Assembly (NCBI GenBank): GCA_964563125.1
Contig: CAZLVY010000001.1
Location: 1 to 64,000, forward strand
Source of the DNA: UBA1368 sp964563125
GTDB lineage: Bacteria; Bacillota; Syntrophomonadia; Syntrophomonadales; Syntrophomonadaceae
DNA: 64,000 nucleotides
Direction of reading: 5' to 3'
Shown one piece after another: positions 63,417 to 64,000 of the stretch (its first letter is position 1; each line of letters starts with the position of its first letter). The notes under the pieces were generated by a model. It was not told where the DNA came from and made no database searches. It saw only the letters and a list, made by a program, of their open reading frames with translations. The translations under genes and the position numbers were made by a program.

Positions 63417-64000
63417 TAGCCCTTTTCCTCCTCGTTTTTTGACAGAATATCAGGAATTTGTCCTATTAAAGCTTCATTATCTATTTGATACTGTTCCTTG
63501 GTATGCATATCGCGCACCAGATAAAAGCCTTTTTCTATCTCCTCTTCTCCTATCATTATTACTAATTTAGCGTTAGCCTTATCAGCATATTTCATCTGTG
63601 CCCGGGGACTGCGGTTATTATAATCCATATCGGCACTAACTCCGGAACGCCTGATTTTATTAGTTAACTGCAATGCCAGATCACTAAATTTATTTTCCAT
63701 AGTAATAACGAATACATCTATAGCAGCTGGTATATCAGTTTGGTTTTTATTTAAATCTATAGCCAGTAATATTCTTTCCAATCCTAGCGCAAAGCCTACT
63801 CCAGGTACATGTGGTCCGCCGCATTCTTTAACCAGACCGTTATACCTGCCTCCGCCCCCGACTGCACTCTGGCTGCCTAACCCGGGGATATGGACTTCAA
63901 AAGCCGTATTAGTATAATAGTCAAGCCCTCTCACCAGGTTATCATCATGTATATAGGCTATGCCGTTTGCAGCAAGTGCAGCCTGTACCTGCCCATAATG
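63416..64000 (-). CDS. hisS: Histidyl-tRNA synthetase, C-terminal part (5' end outside window)
   Basis: The last 195 residues of HisRS. The histidine-specific motif VRGLDYYTNTAFE, GGGGRYNGLVKECGG, motif 3 (GVGFALGLERILLAI) and the C-terminal anticodon-binding domain (DVFVITMENK to the end) are present. The frame stays open to the window end upstream of the internal Met at 63934, so the gene is cut by the window, not short. Translationally coupled to aspS. Confidence 0.96.
   Translation of the reverse strand, partial: HYGQVQAALAANGIAYIHDDNLVRGLDYYTNTAFEVHIPGLGSQSAVGGGGRYNGLVKECGGPHVPGVGFALGLERILLAIDLNKNQTDIPAAIDVFVITMENKFSDLALQLTNKIRRSGVSADMDYNNRSPRAQMKYADKANAKLVIMIGEEEIEKGFYLVRDMHTKEQYQIDNEALIGQIPDILSKNEEEKG

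Overview
The window is one long, almost entirely minus-strand block from a low-GC, spore-forming member of the Firmicutes (class Clostridia). That placement rests on spoIIGA-sigE-sigG, CodY, HslUV, a PolC-type replicase, a MurE with the meso-DAP signature DNPR, and gene order very close to Bacillus and Clostridia. The mix with PaaK would fit a Syntrophomonas-like relative, but this is inference. A run of exactly 100 N at 30804-30903 shows a draft or metagenome scaffold with one gap of unknown true size.

In minus-strand transcription order (high to low coordinate) the layout is as follows. (1) 63416-60657: hisS (cut by the window end), aspS, a 6S RNA with its own good promoter, and tcdA, the same order as around Bacillus bsrA. 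(2) 60588-58816: phenylacetate-CoA ligase plus an ACT-domain partner. (3) 58607-54296: a small envelope cluster (DUF1097 membrane protein, a 637-aa exported anchored protein, a copper-amine-oxidase-N repeat protein) and a PHP phosphoesterase. (4) 54212-35449: the full division and cell-wall (dcw) cluster mraZ-rsmH-ftsL-spoVD/pbp-murE-murF-mraY-murD-ftsW-murG-murC-murA-ftsQ-DUF881-sbp-ftsA-ftsZ, with three MraZ boxes in front. (5) 35450-32315: a structured 212-nt element, then spoIIGA-sigE, then sigG with an unannotated 45-aa membrane ORF. (6) 32261-30709: an island between two conserved blocks, holding an orphan adenine methyltransferase cut by the gap and the only plus-strand gene start in the window. 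(7) 30510-22272: dprA-topA-trmFO-xerC-hslV-hslU-codY. (8) 21993-1: rpsB-tsf-pyrH-frr-uppS-cdsA-ytvI-dxr-rseP-ispG-proS-mgtC-polC-rimP-nusA-ylxR-ylxQ-infB-rbfA-nrnA-truB.

Most of the content is core housekeeping: translation, isoprenoid and lipid precursors, peptidoglycan synthesis, septation and the switch to sporulation. Points worth attention are a PolC without its built-in proofreading exonuclease domain, the methyltransferase and broken plus-strand gene at the block junction, the inverted-repeat-bounded element behind ftsZ, the small ORF behind sigG, a cysteine cluster in CodY, and coding tandem repeats in IF2 and in the surface protein. Several genes clearly start at GTG or TTG codons chosen by strong ribosome binding sites; those starts are used here in place of the longest open frame.
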